Shown piece by piece: positions 52,705-63,284 of a stretch of DNA of 64,000 nt. The stretch is from positions 1,674,001 through 1,738,000 of the forward strand of contig NZ_CP093396.1 of NCBI RefSeq assembly GCF_029027405.1. The letters run 5' to 3'. The first letter of the stretch is position 1. Every line of letters starts with the position of its first letter. Position numbers and translations under genes: made by a program. The stretch comes from Sulfurimonas sp. Lineage in GTDB: Bacteria > Campylobacterota > Campylobacteria > Campylobacterales > Sulfurimonadaceae. Under the pieces are notes generated by a model. That model was not told the DNA's origin and did not search any database. It saw only the letters and a list, made by a program, of their open reading frames with translations.

Positions 52705-53600
52705 GTTATATAATTATGCAAAATCCAAGTAGTCAAGAAAGATATTAATATTCCATATCCAACAATAGCAGAGCTAAGTCTTGGAGCTAAACCAGCCATA
52801 GATGCCACCGCACCTGCTGTTATCATAGGTCCCATACCTGCTTCCATAATAGAAACTAAGGCAGCTTTTCCTTGCCATGAAAATATCATAACCACGCCAA
52901 TAGCAATGAGTGGAGAAAGAATTAGTTTTACACTCAAAGCACCAATAAAAGGTTTCACATCTTCAGGTGGAAGTTTAAATCTAAGTTGCAAACCAACAGC
53001 AACAAGAGCTAAAGGAACTATCGTACTTGCTAAAGATTCTAAAACACTTACTACAACTGGGTTAAATGTTCTTCCTATAAAAAACATTGATATTATAAGA
53101 AACAAAAATGGAGGAAAAGTAATAATTTTTCTTGCAATAACTTTAACATCTACACTCTCTTCACTAGAATAATAAGCAGCGATAAAAGTACCATAGGTTG
53201 CAAGTGCAATAAACGAGCCTAACTGGTCATACATAACAACATAAGGCAAAGCACTATCACCAAGATATGCTTGAATAACAGGAATACCAACAAAAGAAGT
53301 ATTACCTAAAACTGCTACAAGCATTAAAGCACCTGTAACTTCTTTAGAAAAGTTCATTATTTTACATAAAGATAAAACTGCAACAGCACTAATCCCCATA
53401 ACAATCCACGCAATAATAACAGGAATAATAATCTCAAAAGAAAAAGTAAGTTGAGGAACTTTAAGTAAAACCAAGGCTGGTAAAGAAATATATAAAATAA
53501 ATTGATTTAAAATTATAGGTGTGTCTTTTGGAAAAATATCTTGCTTATTTATAATATAACCTATCAACATTGCTATAAAAATTAACGCAAAATTTTCCAT
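52701..53600 (-). CDS. AEC-family (auxin efflux carrier) transporter
   Basis: The 299-residue, ten-helix membrane protein matches the AEC family: MLIGYIINKQDIFPKDTPII, LNQFILYISLPALVLLKVP, LGNTSFVGIPVIQAYLGDSA and the C-terminal SIMEAGMGPMITAGAVASMAGL. Bacterial members carry malate or other acids; the substrate here is unknown. Confidence 0.85.
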   Translation of the reverse strand: MENFALIFIAMLIGYIINKQDIFPKDTPIILNQFILYISLPALVLLKVPQLTFSFEIIIPVIIAWIVMGISAVAVLSLCKIMNFSKEVTGALMLVAVLGNTSFVGIPVIQAYLGDSALPYVVMYDQLGSFIALATYGTFIAAYYSSEESVDVKVIARKIITFPPFLFLIISMFFIGRTFNPVVVSVLESLASTIVPLALVAVGLQLRFKLPPEDVKPFIGALSVKLILSPLIAIGVVMIFSWQGKAALVSIMEAGMGPMITAGAVASMAGLAPRLSSAIVGYGILISFLTTWILHNYIT

Positions 53601-53683
53601 ACTTTTCCTTCTGGTTGAATTATAGCAAAGTTTATTATAACTTCATCAAGCTATAATTATAAAAATTAAACTTAAGATTATTT

Positions 53684-55639
53684 ATGGCACTAATAGACCT
53701 ACAAAACATCTCAAAACATTACTCCGCTCAAAAGATACTCACAGAAGTAAACTTTCATATTGATGAGGGTGAGCGTATCGTTATTATTGGTAAAAACGGT
53801 AGTGGCAAATCAACCTTGATGAAAATTATAAATGGAACATTAAATCAAGATAGTGGAAACAGAATCACTAAAAATAATTTAGAAATAAAAATGCTAGACC
53901 AAAGACCTAACTTTAAAGATGGACAAAGTGTTCGAGAAGCTGTTGAAGATGGACTTAAAGAGTTAAACGATGCAAAAAATAAATACAATGAACTCTCGTT
54001 AAAATTAGCCGATGATTTTGACAATAAAAAACTTCTTGATGAGCATGAAAATTTATCTCGCTACATAGAGCATCATAATGCTTGGAATTTAGATGATAAA
54101 GTAGAGAGAATTATTAATCATTTTGATTTAAAACAGTATGAAGACAAACCCTTAGTTCTTCTGAGTGGCGGAGAACAAAGACGAGTTGCTCTTGCTTCTT
54201 TACTCTTACAAAAACCTGATATCCTACTTCTTGATGAACCTACAAATCACTTAGATGTATATATGGTTGAATTTTTGGAAGAGTTGATTTTAAAAGAAAA
54301 ATTTACTCTTATTTTTATATCTCATGATAGATATTTTATAGATAGAATTGCTACTAAAAGTATAGAAGTTGAAGATTGTACTTTACGCGAATACAAAGGT
54401 GGTTATAGTGATTACCTAACACAAAAAGCAGAACATATAAGAACTCTTCAAAAACAACATGATAATCTTCTTGACATTTTAAAAAGAGAAAATGCTTGGT
54501 TTGCGAGAGGAGTGAGAGCAAGGCTTAAAAGGAATGAAGGTAGAAAAGACAGACTTATGAGTCTTAGAGAAGATGCTAAAACTAACCCTGCAAAAATAAG
54601 AAAGATGTCTATTGAACTTCAACGAGAAGATAAACATTTTAACCGAGACAAAAGCATAAACAAGCAAAAAATGCTATTTGAAGTAGAAAACTTATATCTA
54701 ACTTTAGGAAGCAAAGAACTTTTAAAAGACTTCACAACTCGCATACTTCAAAAAGATGTTATAGCCATAGTTGGACCAAATGGAAGTGGTAAATCAACAC
54801 TACTTAGAGCTCTACTTGGACGGCTTGAGCCAACAAGTGGAAAAATAAAACAAGGTGAGTTTAACATCGGTTACTTTGACCAACATAGAGAGATGCTAGA
54901 TGATGATAAAAATATTATGGAAACATTTTGTCCTCATGGAGGGGATAGAGTGATTGTACGGGGTAAAGATATGCATGTATATGGTTATCTTAAAAACTTT
55001 TTATTTCCTAGAGAATTTTTAGAAAAAAAAGTTGGTATTTTAAGTGGTGGTGAAAAAAATCGTATAGCTTTAGCCCTTCTTTTCACAAAAGATGTAGATA
55101 TTCTCATACTTGATGAGCCTACAAATGATTTAGATATTCCAACTATAAATATTTTAGAAGAACAATTAACCAACTTTAGCGGTGCGGTCATTATAGTAAG
55201 TCATGATAGATATTTTGTAGATAAAATTGCAAAAAAATTATTTATTTTTAAAAGCAATAAACATATAGAAGAGTCTTATAAGCAGTATTCAGAATACTTA
55301 GAGATTGAAAAAGAAGTTCAAGAACTCGCTATTATGGAACGTGAAAGCAGTAAAACTCAAGAAATTAAAATCATAAACCTAAAACCTAAAACCTTAAAAC
55401 TTACATTTAAAGAAAAAATGGCTCTTGATAGTTTACCGGCAGAAATAGATGCTCTTGAAGAAAAAATAGAGAAAATGAATGAATGCTTAGCAAATCCAAA
55501 ATGTTATGAAGATATTGGAATTACTCAGTTAGCTCTGGAATTAAAAGAGTTAGAAGAAACTTATGAGTTAAAAATTGAAACCCTTTTAACAATAGAAGAA
55601 AAAGAAGAACAGATAGAGTCTAAAACTCTATCTTTTTGA
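53684..55639 (+). CDS. ABC-F family ATPase (Uup-like)
   Basis: The 651-residue protein has two ATP-binding cassettes without membrane parts. Walker A motifs are GKNGSGKST and GPNGSGKST; the signatures are [16 protein letters not shown] and [25 protein letters not shown] and [11 protein letters not shown] are the Walker B boxes. A C-terminal coiled coil (about 575-645) resembles Uup. ABC-F proteins act on ribosomes or branched DNA. It overlaps the DAHP synthase end by 12 bases convergently. Confidence 0.9.
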   Translation: MALIDLQNISKHYSAQKILTEVNFHIDEGERIVIIGKNGSGKSTLMKIINGTLNQDSGNRITKNNLEIKMLDQRPNFKDGQSVREAVEDGLKELNDAKNKYNELSLKLADDFDNKKLLDEHENLSRYIEHHNAWNLDDKVERIINHFDLKQYEDKPLVLLSGGEQRRVALASLLLQKPDILLLDEPTNHLDVYMVEFLEELILKEKFTLIFISHDRYFIDRIATKSIEVEDCTLREYKGGYSDYLTQKAEHIRTLQKQHDNLLDILKRENAWFARGVRARLKRNEGRKDRLMSLREDAKTNPAKIRKMSIELQREDKHFNRDKSINKQKMLFEVENLYLTLGSKELLKDFTTRILQKDVIAIVGPNGSGKSTLLRALLGRLEPTSGKIKQGEFNIGYFDQHREMLDDDKNIMETFCPHGGDRVIVRGKDMHVYGYLKNFLFPREFLEKKVGILSGGEKNRIALALLFTKDVDILILDEPTNDLDIPTINILEEQLTNFSGAVIIVSHDRYFVDKIAKKLFIFKSNKHIEESYKQYSEYLEIEKEVQELAIMERESSKTQEIKIINLKPKTLKLTFKEKMALDSLPAEIDALEEKIEKMNECLANPKCYEDIGITQLALELKELEETYELKIETLLTIEEKEEQIESKTLSF

Positions 55640-56977
55640 TTCTTTTAAAGTATCTGCGATTAAAAATGCCAATTCTAAAGACTGGTCAGCATTTAGTCTT
55701 GGGTCACAGTGAGTATGGTAACGAGAACTTAAATCTTCTTCAGTTACTGTAAATGAACCACCAATACACTCAGTAACATTTTTACCTGTCATCTCTAAAT
55801 GCACGCCACCAGCGATAGTTCCCTCAGCCTTATGAACTTGGAAAAACTGTTTCATCTCTGTTAGTATTGCATCTACTGGACGAGTTTTGTAGTTATTTGA
55901 AGATTTTATAGTATTGCCATGCATCGGGTCACAAGACCAAACAACTTTCATGCCTTCTTTTTCAACTGCTCGTATAAGTTTTGGCATACCTTCGCCAACT
56001 TTATTTGCACCCATTCTAACTATAACATTTAAACGACCAGCTTCATTATTTGGATTTAATATTTGACAAAGTTTAATTAAATCCTCTGGATCCATAGTTG
56101 GTCCGGCTTTTACACCAATCGGATTTTGAACACCGCGTAAGTACTCAACATGAGCGCCATCTAATTGACGAGTTCTATCTCCTATCCATAACATATGAGC
56201 AGAAGTGTCATACCAGTCACCGCTAATAGAATCTCTTCTAGTAAAAGCCTCTTCGTATGGAAGTAAAAGTGCTTCATGTGATGTATAAAAATCTGTTTCT
56301 CTTAAATTTCTGTAAGTTTTAGATGTGATTCCACAAGCTTGCATAAATTTTAAAGAGTTTTCTATTTCTTGAGCAAGTTTTTCATACTGAGCACTTACTT
56401 CACTTTTATGTGCAAAATCTAAGTTCCAACTGTGCACTTGGTGTAGGTCAGCTAATCCACCCGTTGCAAAAGCACGAAGTAAATTTTGAGTAGCAGATGC
56501 TTGATTATAAGCTTTAATCATACGCTCTGGGTCTGGAACACGAGCTTCCTTTGTAAACTCTACAGCATTTATAATATCACCACGATAAGAGTCAAGTTCA
56601 ACACCATCAAATGTTTCTGTATTTGATGAACGAGGCTTTGCAAACTGACCACCAAGACGACCAACTTTTATAACTGGCACACCACCTGCATAAGTCATTA
56701 CCACAGCCATTTGCATTAAGGCCTTAAATGTATCTCTGATGTTATCTGCATGAAACTCACTAAAACTCTCTGCACAATCGCCACCTTGAAGTAAAAAAGC
56801 TTTACCTTGGGCTGCGTCACCTAACTGCTCTCTAAGTCTTTTAGCTTCTCCAGCAAAAACAAGAGGAGGATAGTTTTCCAATTCTTTTAAGACTCTATTT
56901 AAATCATCTTTGTTTGGATAAGTTGGTTGTTGTAAAATTGGCTTTTCTCTCCAACTTGTTGGGCTCCAAATACTCAT
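55628..56977 (-). CDS. Class II DAHP synthase
   Basis: The 449-residue enzyme is the class II (plant/AroAII-type) 3-deoxy-7-phosphoheptulonate synthase, the first step of aromatic amino-acid synthesis. Motifs are [56 protein letters not shown] and [11 protein letters not shown]. Campylobacter and Helicobacter use this class. It is monocistronic in appearance. Confidence 0.93.
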   Translation of the reverse strand: MSIWSPTSWREKPILQQPTYPNKDDLNRVLKELENYPPLVFAGEAKRLREQLGDAAQGKAFLLQGGDCAESFSEFHADNIRDTFKALMQMAVVMTYAGGVPVIKVGRLGGQFAKPRSSNTETFDGVELDSYRGDIINAVEFTKEARVPDPERMIKAYNQASATQNLLRAFATGGLADLHQVHSWNLDFAHKSEVSAQYEKLAQEIENSLKFMQACGITSKTYRNLRETDFYTSHEALLLPYEEAFTRRDSISGDWYDTSAHMLWIGDRTRQLDGAHVEYLRGVQNPIGVKAGPTMDPEDLIKLCQILNPNNEAGRLNVIVRMGANKVGEGMPKLIRAVEKEGMKVVWSCDPMHGNTIKSSNNYKTRPVDAILTEMKQFFQVHKAEGTIAGGVHLEMTGKNVTECIGGSFTVTEEDLSSRYHTHCDPRLNADQSLELAFLIADTLKESKR

Positions 56978-57119
56978 AGTAATACCTTAAATCATAATTT
57001 TTATTATTTTACATTAAAACACCTAAAATAGCTATAAATGCTATCCCTTAATATATAACAAAAGTTTTTTTTATGCTTATATTAGATATGATAGCACTAT
57101 TATTTACATAGGATATGCC

Positions 57120-58031
57120 TTGCAAAAAAATGAACTTATTTCTGTTTCAAATGAAATGTGTAAAAAATTACTATCAATTATAGACCAAGAAGAAGTTGCA
57201 ACAAAGGAAAAGGTTGCAGACTATCTTTTTGAGTCAGCACAAATAATAATGAATATAAAAGAAGAAGAAGTTAGTGAAAAAGGCTTTGCAAAAACTTTGT
57301 TCTTAGATGCTTATAAAGAAATTGCTACACAAAGTTTATCTTCATACGCTAGTAGTAATGTTAAAATACAAGAACTTACAAAGCTACATGAAGAAACCTT
57401 ATCAAAGTGTCAAGCACAACATATTGACTTGCCTGCACTTACAAGTAAATTTGATGAAATTCAAACTCTTATGAGCTATGAAGTACAAAAAGCCAATGAA
57501 ATCATTACAGAACTCACATCAAAAGTTAAACAACTAGAAGAAAAATCAAACTTGGATTCATTGACAAAGATCTACAATAGACGCGCTTTATCAACATACT
57601 TAAATAAAATTTGCTCAAATAAAGAACTGCCTTACAATTTTCATCTCCTAATGCTAGATATAGATGATTTTAAAGTTATAAATGACAAATATGGACATAT
57701 CGCTGGAGATAAAGTTTTAATCTTTGTATCTAACATTCTTAAAAAAACACTTAGAGAAGGCGATAAGGTATTTAGATATGGTGGAGAAGAGTTTATTATA
57801 GTATTGAATCGTATTGATGATAAACACTGCAAATTAATAACCAATAGATTACTTGAATTAATTAGAAATAATAAACTTATATATAAAAATGACAATCTAA
57901 GCATTACAATGAGTGCAGGAGTAACAAACTTTATCAGAGGGGACACTCCTAATAGTTTAATAGCACGAGCAGATAAGGCCCTTTACCAAGCCAAAAAAAA
58001 TGGTAAAAATCAAATGCATGGAATAAAATAG
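57120..58031 (+). CDS. GGDEF diguanylate cyclase
   Basis: The 303-residue protein has an unassigned helical N-terminal part (1-145) and a GGDEF domain (about 147-303) with LTKIYNRRAL, KVFRYGGEEFIIVL (active GGEEF) and the inhibitory-site RxxD (REGD) five residues before it. It would make cyclic di-GMP and be product-inhibited. The start is TTG at 57120 with AGGA seven bases ahead. It is followed by cvpA after two bases. Confidence 0.88.
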   Translation: MQKNELISVSNEMCKKLLSIIDQEEVATKEKVADYLFESAQIIMNIKEEEVSEKGFAKTLFLDAYKEIATQSLSSYASSNVKIQELTKLHEETLSKCQAQHIDLPALTSKFDEIQTLMSYEVQKANEIITELTSKVKQLEEKSNLDSLTKIYNRRALSTYLNKICSNKELPYNFHLLMLDIDDFKVINDKYGHIAGDKVLIFVSNILKKTLREGDKVFRYGGEEFIIVLNRIDDKHCKLITNRLLELIRNNKLIYKNDNLSITMSAGVTNFIRGDTPNSLIARADKALYQAKKNGKNQMHGIK

Positions 58032-58033
58032 AT

Positions 58034-58654
58034 ATGGAATTAAACTATTTTGATTTAGTAGCCTCCGTAATTATTCTTTTACTAGGTTTAAAGGGCATAC
58101 TCAACGGTTTTTTTAAAGAAGTCTTTGGATTAATTGGAATCATTGGTGGTATTTTTATAGCATCTAGAGTTGGTGATAATGTTGGTACTGCCTTAAGTAA
58201 TATGATTTTTAATTTTGAAAATAGCAGTGCCATAAGCTTTTTAGGGTTTTTATTTACACTAGCGGTTTTTTGGCTTTTTATGATTGGTGTTGGTTTAATC
58301 TTTAAAAAATTAAGTTTATTAAGTGGTCTTGGTGTATTTGATAGAATTTTAGGGTTTATATTTGGTGCAAGTAAATTTTTTCTTATCGCTGCTGTAATTG
58401 CTCATGCTGCTTATAATATAAAAGCGGTTAAAAGTGCTATTGACTCAAGTGTCGAATCTAGTATTTTATTTCCTGTTCTTGTTAGCACAGGAGAATTTAT
58501 AATGAAATTAGACCCTGTTGAAATAAGCGATGATATAAATAAATCAATTGATAAAGTCAGCGACAAGGTCAAAGAAAGTGCAAAAACATCAACAGAGAAA
58601 ATGGTTGAGAAAACAAAAAAAGAAATAAAATCAAAAATGAAAGGAAACGAATAA
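58034..58654 (+). CDS. cvpA: CvpA-family membrane protein
   Basis: The 206-residue protein has four helices in the CvpA pattern (NYFDLVASVIILLLGLKGIL, KEVFGLIGIIGGIFIASRVG, then GLIFKKLSLLSGLGVFDRILG) and a charged C-terminal tail. CvpA was linked with colicin V production and envelope maintenance. Its stop is two bases before the fur start. Confidence 0.85.
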   Translation: MELNYFDLVASVIILLLGLKGILNGFFKEVFGLIGIIGGIFIASRVGDNVGTALSNMIFNFENSSAISFLGFLFTLAVFWLFMIGVGLIFKKLSLLSGLGVFDRILGFIFGASKFFLIAAVIAHAAYNIKAVKSAIDSSVESSILFPVLVSTGEFIMKLDPVEISDDINKSIDKVSDKVKESAKTSTEKMVEKTKKEIKSKMKGNE

Positions 58655-58656
58655 TC

Positions 58657-59145
58657 ATGTCTAATGTAATAACAAATTTTGATGAAAAAACTATTGAGTA
58701 TGAACAACTTTTAATTGACTTTAAGGTACTTCTAAAGAAAAACTCTCTTAAATTCACTATACAAAGAGAAGTAATTTTAGAAACTCTTTATAACTCAGAT
58801 GAGCATCTTACTCCAGAATCTCTACATAAACTCATCCAAGAAAAATTTCCAAATTTAAAAACTGGAATAGCAACAGTTTATAGGACACTATCTCTTTTAG
58901 AAGATTCTGATATGGTTACTTCGCTATCTTTCGGTGCACAAGGTAAAAAGTATGAACTTGGTGCTAAAAATCATCATGATCACCTTATATGTACGGGATG
59001 TGGCAATATAACAGAATTTGTTGATGAACAGATAGAAAATAGACAAGAGCATATTGCTAATGAATTAAACTTTAAAATAACAGACCACTCAATGCAAATT
59101 TATGGTTATTGTAAATCATGTCAAGGAAAAAATATTGGCTTTTGA
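58657..59145 (+). CDS. fur: Ferric uptake regulator Fur
   Basis: The 162-residue regulator has a winged-helix domain ([41 protein letters not shown]) and a metal-binding dimer domain with [16 protein letters not shown] and YGYCKSCQ. Two CxxC pairs bind structural zinc. The N-terminal extension of about 20 residues is usual in Campylobacterota Fur. It overlaps lysS. It is a plausible regulator of the TonB operon in this window. Confidence 0.93.
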   Translation: MSNVITNFDEKTIEYEQLLIDFKVLLKKNSLKFTIQREVILETLYNSDEHLTPESLHKLIQEKFPNLKTGIATVYRTLSLLEDSDMVTSLSFGAQGKKYELGAKNHHDHLICTGCGNITEFVDEQIENRQEHIANELNFKITDHSMQIYGYCKSCQGKNIGF

Positions 59146-60646
59146 AAATAAATTTATACAACAAAGGATCGAGAAGGCAAAGCTTTTAAAAGATGCCGGT
59201 TTTAATCCATATGCAAACGATTCAAAAAGAAATACAACTATACAAAAATATCTAAATGTAAACTCTGATATCGGAGAAAAAGAAGATAAAAGAGATGACA
59301 AGCGTCATTATATTGTAAGCGGAAGAATAAAGTTTTTAAGAATTATGGGAAAAGCTAGTTTTGTAAAAATTGAAGATGAAAGTGGGATGCTTCAAGTATA
59401 TGTAGCTAGAGACAATCTTCCTGCAGATTTTTACAATACTATGTTTAAGAAAAATATTGAAGTTGGAGATATAATAGAGGTTAGCGGATACCCTTTTATA
59501 ACAGGGAAAGGTGAGCTATCTATTCATGCAATGGAGTTAAAACTTTTAACTAAAGCTATCGCACCTCTACCAGAAAAATTTCATGGAGTAACTGATAAAG
59601 AAATTAGATATAGAAAAAGATATTTAGATCTTATTATGAACTCTGAAGTTCGTAAAACTTTCCATACTCGTTCTCGTGTCATTTCTCTTACAAGACGATT
59701 TTTTGAAGATAAAGGATTTTTAGAAGTTGAAACTCCAATGATGCATCCAATCGCTGGCGGAGCTAATGCAAAACCATTTGTTACTCATCACAATGCACTT
59801 GGAATTGATAGATTTTTAAGAATTGCACCTGAACTTTATTTAAAACGACTTATTGTTGGTGGATTTGAAGCAGTATTTGAAATAAATAGAAACTTTAGAA
59901 ATGAAGGTATGGATGCTACTCATAATCCTGAATTTACATCTATTGAATTTTATTGGGCATATAAAACTTATAAAGATTTAATCGAGATTACTAAAGAGTA
60001 TTTTCAGTATCTTTTTGAGCACTTAAATCTTCCAACACTTCTACCTTATGGTGAACTAGAAGTAAACTTTGAGAACTTCCAAGAGATTCCTCTAATCGAG
60101 TCACTTACAACTATTGGTGGTGTCCCCCCTGAATCGTGTAAGGATAAAGAATCAATTATCTCCTACTTAAAGTCTAAAAACATAACTGTTAAACCAGGAA
60201 TGAACTTAGGTCAACTTCAGGGCGAATTATTTGATGAATTTGTTGAAGAAAAATTAATAGATCCAACATTTATTACAGAATATCCAGTTGAAATTTCTCC
60301 ACTTGCTAGAAGAAGTGATGACAACCCCGATATCACTGAAAGATTTGAACTTTTTATAGCAGGTCGTGAAATAGCAAATGCATTTAGTGAGTTAAATGAC
60401 CCAATTGATCAATATGAAAGATTTAAAGGTCAAGTAGATGCTAAAGATGCGGGAGATGATGAAGCACATGAGATGGATGAAGACTTCATAGACGCATTAA
60501 GCTATGGAATGGCACCAACAGCAGGTCAAGGAATAGGCATAGATAGACTTGTTATGCTTTTAACAAATCAACATTCAATTAGAGATGTTTTATTGTTTCC
60601 TGCAATGAAACCAATACACAATGAAGAAAAACAAGAAAAAGAATAA
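59135..60646 (+). CDS. lysS: Lysyl-tRNA synthetase, class II
   Basis: The 503-residue enzyme has the anticodon-binding OB fold ([20 protein letters not shown]) and class II core: [20 protein letters not shown] (motif 2) and [11 protein letters not shown] (motif 3). The start is placed at TTG 59135 because AAGGA lies six bases before it and the product then starts [14 protein letters not shown], as in homologues. An ATG at 59102 lies well inside fur. The overlap with fur is 11 bases, so it belongs to the cvpA-fur-lysS operon. Confidence 0.94.
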   Translation: MAFENKFIQQRIEKAKLLKDAGFNPYANDSKRNTTIQKYLNVNSDIGEKEDKRDDKRHYIVSGRIKFLRIMGKASFVKIEDESGMLQVYVARDNLPADFYNTMFKKNIEVGDIIEVSGYPFITGKGELSIHAMELKLLTKAIAPLPEKFHGVTDKEIRYRKRYLDLIMNSEVRKTFHTRSRVISLTRRFFEDKGFLEVETPMMHPIAGGANAKPFVTHHNALGIDRFLRIAPELYLKRLIVGGFEAVFEINRNFRNEGMDATHNPEFTSIEFYWAYKTYKDLIEITKEYFQYLFEHLNLPTLLPYGELEVNFENFQEIPLIESLTTIGGVPPESCKDKESIISYLKSKNITVKPGMNLGQLQGELFDEFVEEKLIDPTFITEYPVEISPLARRSDDNPDITERFELFIAGREIANAFSELNDPIDQYERFKGQVDAKDAGDDEAHEMDEDFIDALSYGMAPTAGQGIGIDRLVMLLTNQHSIRDVLLFPAMKPIHNEEKQEKE

Positions 60647-60651
60647 AATAT

Positions 60652-60894
60652 ATGAAATCTCCTAGTAGCTATGGCAGAATATTCTCAGAAAAAGATGAAC
60701 TAGCTGAATCTTCTCCTGATGAAATATTAGAATTAATTTATGAATTTAACTCAAAACCTTGTCAGTGTAACTGCTACTATAAATTAAAAACTAAAGTAAC
60801 ACTTCTTATAAACCATTTTATACCAAGATGTCCTTTTTATACCGTTTATTTTGCATTCCGTAGAACCGGTGTGCATCCTCCTTTTATATCCTAA
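60652..60894 (+). CDS. Hypothetical 80-aa cysteine-containing protein
   Basis: This frame starts five bases after lysS and encodes a protein with an acidic N-terminus (SEKDELAESSPDEILELIY) and a basic, cysteine-bearing C-terminus (PCQCNCYYKLKTKV, then FIPRCPFYTVYFAFRR). No family is recognised and no Shine-Dalgarno sequence is visible. It may be a small gene, a gene fragment or part of the metE leader. Confidence 0.35.
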   Translation: MKSPSSYGRIFSEKDELAESSPDEILELIYEFNSKPCQCNCYYKLKTKVTLLINHFIPRCPFYTVYFAFRRTGVHPPFIS

Positions 60895-60938
60895 AAACCA
60901 AGCAAACTAAAACTAAAAATATATATAAGGATACAATA

Positions 60939-63215
60939 ATGTCAAAAAATTACATCGTAGGATTTCCAAGAATTGGAGAACAAAGAGAATTAAAAAGAGT
61001 ATTAGAGAATTTTTGGGCTAAAAATTGCTCATTTATTGAAGTACAAAAAGTAGCAAGTGAACTTAAAAAAAGACACTGGAACTATCAAAAAGATTCTGGC
61101 ATAGATTTCATAAGCTCGAATGATTTTTCACTTTATGACAATATGCTAGATACTGCCATTATCTTAGGTGCAATTCCAAAAAGATTTAAAACTCTAAATA
61201 ATGAAGAACTGTATTTTTCCATGGCTAGAGGGAATAAAGATTGTGTTGCAATGGAGATGACAAAGTGGTTTAATACTAACTATCATTATATAGTGCCGGA
61301 ACTATCACTTGAAGATACTTATAAACTAAATGCTTCAAAGATTATCAATGAGTATGACGAAGCAAAAGAATTAGGTATAAAAACTAAGATAAATCTAATT
61401 GGACCGATAACATTTTTAGGTCTCTCTAAAAGAGTTGACAACGGTGACACTTATGAGTTGTTTAACAAAATCTTAGCAGTTTATGAAGACCTCTTAAAGG
61501 AAATTTCAAAACTTGATGAGTATATTACTATACAAATGGATGAACCAATATTTGTAAGAGATAATGAAATGAAAATATTAAGTCTTATCAAACCAACTTA
61601 TGACAGACTGGCAAATATTAGTAAAAATATAAATATAGTTGTAACTACATATTTTGAACACTCAAATGAAGCCACAAAAATTTTAGTTAATACTCCTATT
61701 TGGGGATTAGGACTTGATTTTTTGCATGGGGATGAAAATCTAAAATCTCTTGAATTAATTTCTAATAGTAAGAAGAAGCTAATTGCGGGTGTAGTTGATG
61801 GTAGAAATATTTGGAAAAATGATACTAAAAGCACAAACAAGCTTTTAGAGAGTATTGCTCAAAATGTAGATAAGAAAAATATTATAATTAGTTCGTCTTG
61901 TAGCCTTTTACATACCCCTTTTACACTAAAGTATGAAGAGAAACTTGATAAAGAAATTAAAAACTGGTTGAGTTATGCAGTAGAAAAACTTGATGAAATT
62001 TCACTTGTCACAAAACTATTTTTTGATGGTATAGATAGTTTAGATGCAACAAACAAAGACGCATTAGATTCAAATATAAGAGCTAATAAAAGTAGAAAAA
62101 CTTCTGCCCTTATTCATGACAAAGCTGTACAAGAGAGAGTAACCTACTATACTAAATTTCAAAGAGATGGCAGATATGAAGATAGAATCAAACTTCAAAA
62201 AGAGATTTTGGGATATAAAGATTTAGCTATTACAACTATAGGTTCATTCCCTCAAACACCTGAGGTGAGAAAAGCTAGAAGAGCGTTTAAAAATGCTGAT
62301 ATTTCTTATGAAAATTATGAAAAACAAATGAAGGATTACATAGATGATTGTATAGCTTTCCAAGAAGAGTGTGGCATAGAAGTTTTAGTCCATGGGGAAC
62401 CTGAAAGAAATGATATGGTTGAATACTTTGGAGAACAGCTACAAGGATATGGATTTTCTCAAAATGGTTGGGTACAGAGCTATGGCAGTAGATGTGTTAA
62501 ACCACCATTTATATATGGAGATATAAGTCGTCCAAAAGCTATGACCGTTGATTGGATAACATATGCACAAAGTAAAACTAAAAAAATAATGAAAGGGATG
62601 CTAACAGGTCCGGTAACCATTTTAAACTGGTCATTTGTAAGAGATGACATGCCTAAAGATGAAGTTTCAAAACAAATAGCAGTAGCTCTAAGTGATGAGA
62701 TAAATGATTTACAAAAAGCAGGAATAAAAATCATACAAGTTGATGAGGCAGCATTTAAAGAGGGTTACCCATTAAGAGATAAAAAGATAAAAATTTATGA
62801 AGCATGGGCTGTCAGAGATTTTAAAATATCTGTAAGTAGCGCAAAAGAAGAAACTCAAATCCATACTCACATGTGTTATAGCGAGTTTAATGATATCATC
62901 CAAACTATAGAAAATATGGATGCAGATGTCATCTCGATAGAAACTGCAAGAAGTGGAAATGAACTCTTAAAAATATTCAAAGAGGTTGGCTATAAGCAAG
63001 AAGTTGGTCCCGGAGTTTATGACATTCACTCTCCAAGAATACCAAGTATAAATACAATTGTCCATCAGATAAAACTATTACTTGAAGTTTTACCAAAAGA
63101 ACAACTTTGGATTAATCCAGATTGTGGTTTAAAAACTAGAAAATGGAGTGAAGTAAAACCAAGTTTAAAAAATATGGTTGAGGCAGTTAAAATAATTAGA
63201 GCTAATCTTAAATAG
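60939..63215 (+). CDS. metE: Cobalamin-independent methionine synthase
   Basis: The 758-residue enzyme transfers a methyl group from methyltetrahydrofolate to homocysteine with zinc. The N-terminal half starts YIVGFPRIGEQRELKR; the catalytic half has TTIGSFPQTPEVRKARR, VHGEPERNDMVEYFGE, HTHMCYSEF (zinc His and Cys) and NPDCGLKTRKW (zinc Cys). It is full length. AAGG precedes the ATG. No B12 or SAM riboswitch was recognised in the 290 bases upstream. Confidence 0.96.
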   Translation: MSKNYIVGFPRIGEQRELKRVLENFWAKNCSFIEVQKVASELKKRHWNYQKDSGIDFISSNDFSLYDNMLDTAIILGAIPKRFKTLNNEELYFSMARGNKDCVAMEMTKWFNTNYHYIVPELSLEDTYKLNASKIINEYDEAKELGIKTKINLIGPITFLGLSKRVDNGDTYELFNKILAVYEDLLKEISKLDEYITIQMDEPIFVRDNEMKILSLIKPTYDRLANISKNINIVVTTYFEHSNEATKILVNTPIWGLGLDFLHGDENLKSLELISNSKKKLIAGVVDGRNIWKNDTKSTNKLLESIAQNVDKKNIIISSSCSLLHTPFTLKYEEKLDKEIKNWLSYAVEKLDEISLVTKLFFDGIDSLDATNKDALDSNIRANKSRKTSALIHDKAVQERVTYYTKFQRDGRYEDRIKLQKEILGYKDLAITTIGSFPQTPEVRKARRAFKNADISYENYEKQMKDYIDDCIAFQEECGIEVLVHGEPERNDMVEYFGEQLQGYGFSQNGWVQSYGSRCVKPPFIYGDISRPKAMTVDWITYAQSKTKKIMKGMLTGPVTILNWSFVRDDMPKDEVSKQIAVALSDEINDLQKAGIKIIQVDEAAFKEGYPLRDKKIKIYEAWAVRDFKISVSSAKEETQIHTHMCYSEFNDIIQTIENMDADVISIETARSGNELLKIFKEVGYKQEVGPGVYDIHSPRIPSINTIVHQIKLLLEVLPKEQLWINPDCGLKTRKWSEVKPSLKNMVEAVKIIRANLK

Positions 63216-63284
63216 TTTTTATTCAGTCATTTATTATTAAATATTGAGTATAATCCAATCAAATATAATAAGGAATTTTATATC

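Noticed and set aside
60647-60938. Cobalamin or SAM riboswitch before metE
   Set aside because: No B12-box or other conserved riboswitch motif was recognised in the region, which is mostly an open frame.
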